Part shown: positions 62,362 through 64,000 of the stretch, one piece after another
Layout: each line of letters opens with the position of its first letter
Position numbering within the stretch: the first letter of the stretch is position 1
From: Paraburkholderia phytofirmans PsJN
GTDB taxonomy: Bacteria; Pseudomonadota; Gammaproteobacteria; Burkholderiales; Burkholderiaceae
Assembly: GCF_000020125.1 (NCBI RefSeq)
Contig: NC_010676.1
Coordinates: forward strand, 1,798,001-1,862,000
Direction: 5' to 3'
Length of the DNA: 64,000 bases
The notes under the pieces: model-generated
Seen by the model: the letters and a program-made list of their open reading frames with translations, nothing else
Database searches by the model: none
Told to the model about the DNA's origin: nothing
Program-made: the position numbers and the translations under genes

Positions 62362-62859
62362 ATGTCAATCTGGGTTGACGCCGACGCCTGCCCCGTCGTG
62401 ATCAAGGACATGCTGTACCGTGCCGCGCGCCGCACCAACACGACGCTGACGCTGGTCGCCAATTCGTTTCTGCGCGTGCCGCCGTCGCCGCTGATCCGCG
62501 CGATCCAGGTGCCGGCCGGCTTCGACGCCGCCGACGACCTGATCGCCGAACGGGTCGCCGCGGGCGATCTCGTGATCACCGCCGACATCCCGCTCGCCGC
62601 CGCCGTGCTGGCCAAAAACGCGCAGGCGCTCGATCCACGCGGCAACTGGTACACGCCCGGCACGATCGAAGAACGGCTGCGCATGCGCTCGATGCTCGAC
62701 CAGCTGCGCGGCAGCGGCGTCGATACCGGCGGGCCTTCGGCGTTCAGCCAGCGCGACAGCAAAAGCTTCGCGGGGGAACTGGACCGCTGGCTCTCGCGCC
62801 AACGGCCGCAGCCTGATGCATCGGCGCCACAATCTGCCGACGAACCGCCCACCGAATGA
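62362..62859 (+). CDS. YaiI/YqxD family (DUF188) protein
   Basis: A 165-residue cytoplasmic protein: [60 protein letters not shown] and [23 protein letters not shown]188 has a PIN-like fold (VDADACP and ITADIPLA supply the acidic residues), so nuclease activity is possible but unproven. ATG 62362 gives the family N-terminus; the frame from 62290 is part of the repeat-flanking region. Confidence 0.88.
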   Translation: MSIWVDADACPVVIKDMLYRAARRTNTTLTLVANSFLRVPPSPLIRAIQVPAGFDAADDLIAERVAAGDLVITADIPLAAAVLAKNAQALDPRGNWYTPGTIEERLRMRSMLDQLRGSGVDTGGPSAFSQRDSKSFAGELDRWLSRQRPQPDASAPQSADEPPTE

Positions 62860-63011
62860 GCCTTTACACGGCCGCCGGGCCACACAATGCGGCACGCCGC
62901 CGCCAATCCTGACTACAATCCGGCCGTGGCCCCGCGCCCTAGCCCGGCGACGCGGCGCCTTCACCGCTCCAATCACAACAAACGCTTTCTGAACGACGAG
63001 AGACCCGCCTC

Positions 63012-64000
63012 ATGGACTCCATAAAACGCTACTTCGGCTTCGAAGCCGCCGGCACCAACCTGCGCACCGAAGTGCTCGCCGGACTGACCACCTTCCTGAC
63101 GATGGCTTACATCATCTTCGTCAACCCGGCGATTCTCGGCGACGCCGGCATGCCGAAAGACGCGGTGTTCGTCGCGACCTGCATCGTGGCCGCGCTCGCC
63201 TCGCTGATCATGGGTCTCTACGCGAACTATCCGATCGCGCTCGCGCCGGGCATGGGGCTGAACGCGTACTTCGCGTACACGGTCGTCAAAGGCATGGGCT
63301 TCACCTGGCAGGCCGCACTCGGCGCGGTGTTCATTTCCGGCTGCCTGTTCCTGATCGTCACGCTGTTCCGCGTGCGTGAAGTGATCGTCAACGGCATTCC
63401 GCATTCGATACGCATTGCCATCACCGGCGGCATCGGCCTCTTTCTCGCGATCATTTCGCTGAAGTCGGCGGGCGTAGTGGTGGGTAATCCCGCGACGCTC
63501 GTGACGCTCGGCGATCTGCACAACCCGCATGTGATTCTCGCGGTGATCGGCTTCTTCGCGATCGTCACGCTGGATCATCTGCGGGTGCGCGGCGCGATCC
63601 TGATCGGTATCGTCGGCGTGACGGTGCTGAGCTTTTTCTTCGGCGGCAACCAGTTTCACGGCATCGTCTCGGCGCCGCCGTCCATCTCGCCGACGCTGTT
63701 CCAGCTCGACATTCGCGGCGCGCTGTCGGGCGGCGTGCTGAACGTGATCCTCGTGTTCTTCCTCGTCGAACTGTTCGATGCCACCGGCACGCTGATGGGC
63801 GTGGCCAATCGCGCGGGGTTGCTGGTGGAAGGCAAGATGCATCGGCTGAACCGCGCGCTGCTCGCCGACAGCACCGCCATTCTGGCCGGCTCGATGCTGG
63901 GTACCTCGTCGACCACCGCTTATATTGAAAGCGCGTCGGGCGTGCAAGCCGGCGGGCGCACGGGCGTGACGGCCATCACCGTGGCCGTGCTGTTTCTCGC
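63012..64000 (+). CDS. NCS2-family purine permease (AzgA-like), truncated by window end
   Basis: ATG at 63012 (MDSIKRYFGFEAAGTNLRTE) opens a frame still running at 64000 (about 330 residues visible of about 430). Motifs: VLAGLTTFLTMAYIIFVNPA, GLYANYPIALAPGMGLNAYF, RIAITGGIGLFLAIISLKSA, FFLVELFDATGTLMGVANRA and the SSTTAYIESASGVQAGGRTG loop. This is the hypoxanthine/guanine permease group of NCS2, importing purines with protons. Confidence 0.88.
   Translation, partial: MDSIKRYFGFEAAGTNLRTEVLAGLTTFLTMAYIIFVNPAILGDAGMPKDAVFVATCIVAALASLIMGLYANYPIALAPGMGLNAYFAYTVVKGMGFTWQAALGAVFISGCLFLIVTLFRVREVIVNGIPHSIRIAITGGIGLFLAIISLKSAGVVVGNPATLVTLGDLHNPHVILAVIGFFAIVTLDHLRVRGAILIGIVGVTVLSFFFGGNQFHGIVSAPPSISPTLFQLDIRGALSGGVLNVILVFFLVELFDATGTLMGVANRAGLLVEGKMHRLNRALLADSTAILAGSMLGTSSTTAYIESASGVQAGGRTGVTAITVAVLFL

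Noticed and set aside
61953..62378. 141-codon ORF through the 8-bp repeats
   Set aside because: All three frames stay open through the array because of its sequence, so openness is not evidence of coding.

Overview
The window looks like a chromosomal segment of a Burkholderiales bacterium, most likely Paraburkholderia or a close Burkholderia relative. The evidence is high GC with third-position G/C bias, two DUF4148 secreted proteins (typical of Burkholderiaceae), a tricarballylate (tcu) cluster and an MmsR-type valine operon. No rRNA, tRNA, CRISPR array or intact insertion sequence was seen. Functional calls rest on motifs and family knowledge read from the sequence; no database search was run.

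Region 1 (1-19.7 kb) is a stress and low-oxygen accessory block: two nitroreductase-like proteins, a PHA/PHB depolymerase with a Cys nucleophile, an MBL/beta-CASP nuclease, a SulP permease, a split YeeE/YedE (TsuA-like) sulfur transporter, a tandem universal stress protein, hemerythrin, a CMD-family protein, a DedA-like membrane protein, a P-type cation ATPase and a CreA-like protein. Five FNR/ANR-like boxes (TTGA-N6-TCAA type) lie in or next to its non-coding gaps, recalling the low-oxygen-activated locus of Burkholderia cenocepacia. Embedded in it (8.9-13.3 kb) is a tightly coupled envelope operon: polysaccharide deacetylase, DUF4015 glycoside-hydrolase-like protein, and a fusion of a beta-lactamase-fold amidase-like domain to a DUF1343/NamZ exo-muramidase domain.

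Region 2 (20.2-25.2 kb) holds a large HAMP-PAS-GGDEF-EAL protein, then a graveyard of gene fragments (SDR, IS6-family transposase, two enoyl-CoA hydratase pieces in permuted order, one unidentified C-terminus). Region 3 (25.2-33.8 kb) is an organic-acid module: 2-hydroxyacid dehydrogenase, two tiny overlapping ORFs, an MHS-type transporter and a class II aldolase on the plus strand, facing tcuR-tcuA-tcuB-tcuC on the minus strand. A lone, AT-richer LysR gene follows (34.2-35.1 kb).

Region 4 (35.4-37.3 kb) is a metal-responsive pair: a PadR regulator with a His-rich N-terminus and a siderophore-interacting ferric reductase (NfeR/NfeF-like), with a strong promoter overlapped by dyads. Region 5 (37.6-46.0 kb) is a polyol/triose operon: LacI regulator, ABC transporter (binding protein, two permeases, a 64-residue membrane protein, two ATPases) and DhaL/DhaK kinase subunits.

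Region 6 (46.4-50.5 kb) contains DUF4148, an unknown protein, an AI-2E/PerM-type transporter and two CsbD-like proteins. Region 7 (50.5-59.2 kb) is the valine/isobutyrate catabolic operon (acyl-CoA dehydrogenase, acyl-CoA synthetase, mmsA, mmsB, enoyl-CoA hydratase, 3-hydroxyisobutyryl-CoA hydrolase) with a divergent AraC regulator. Region 8 (59.3-64 kb) has an NfeD/slipin pair, a second DUF4148, sixteen perfect copies of an 8-bp repeat, a YaiI/DUF188 protein and an NCS2 purine permease cut by the window end.
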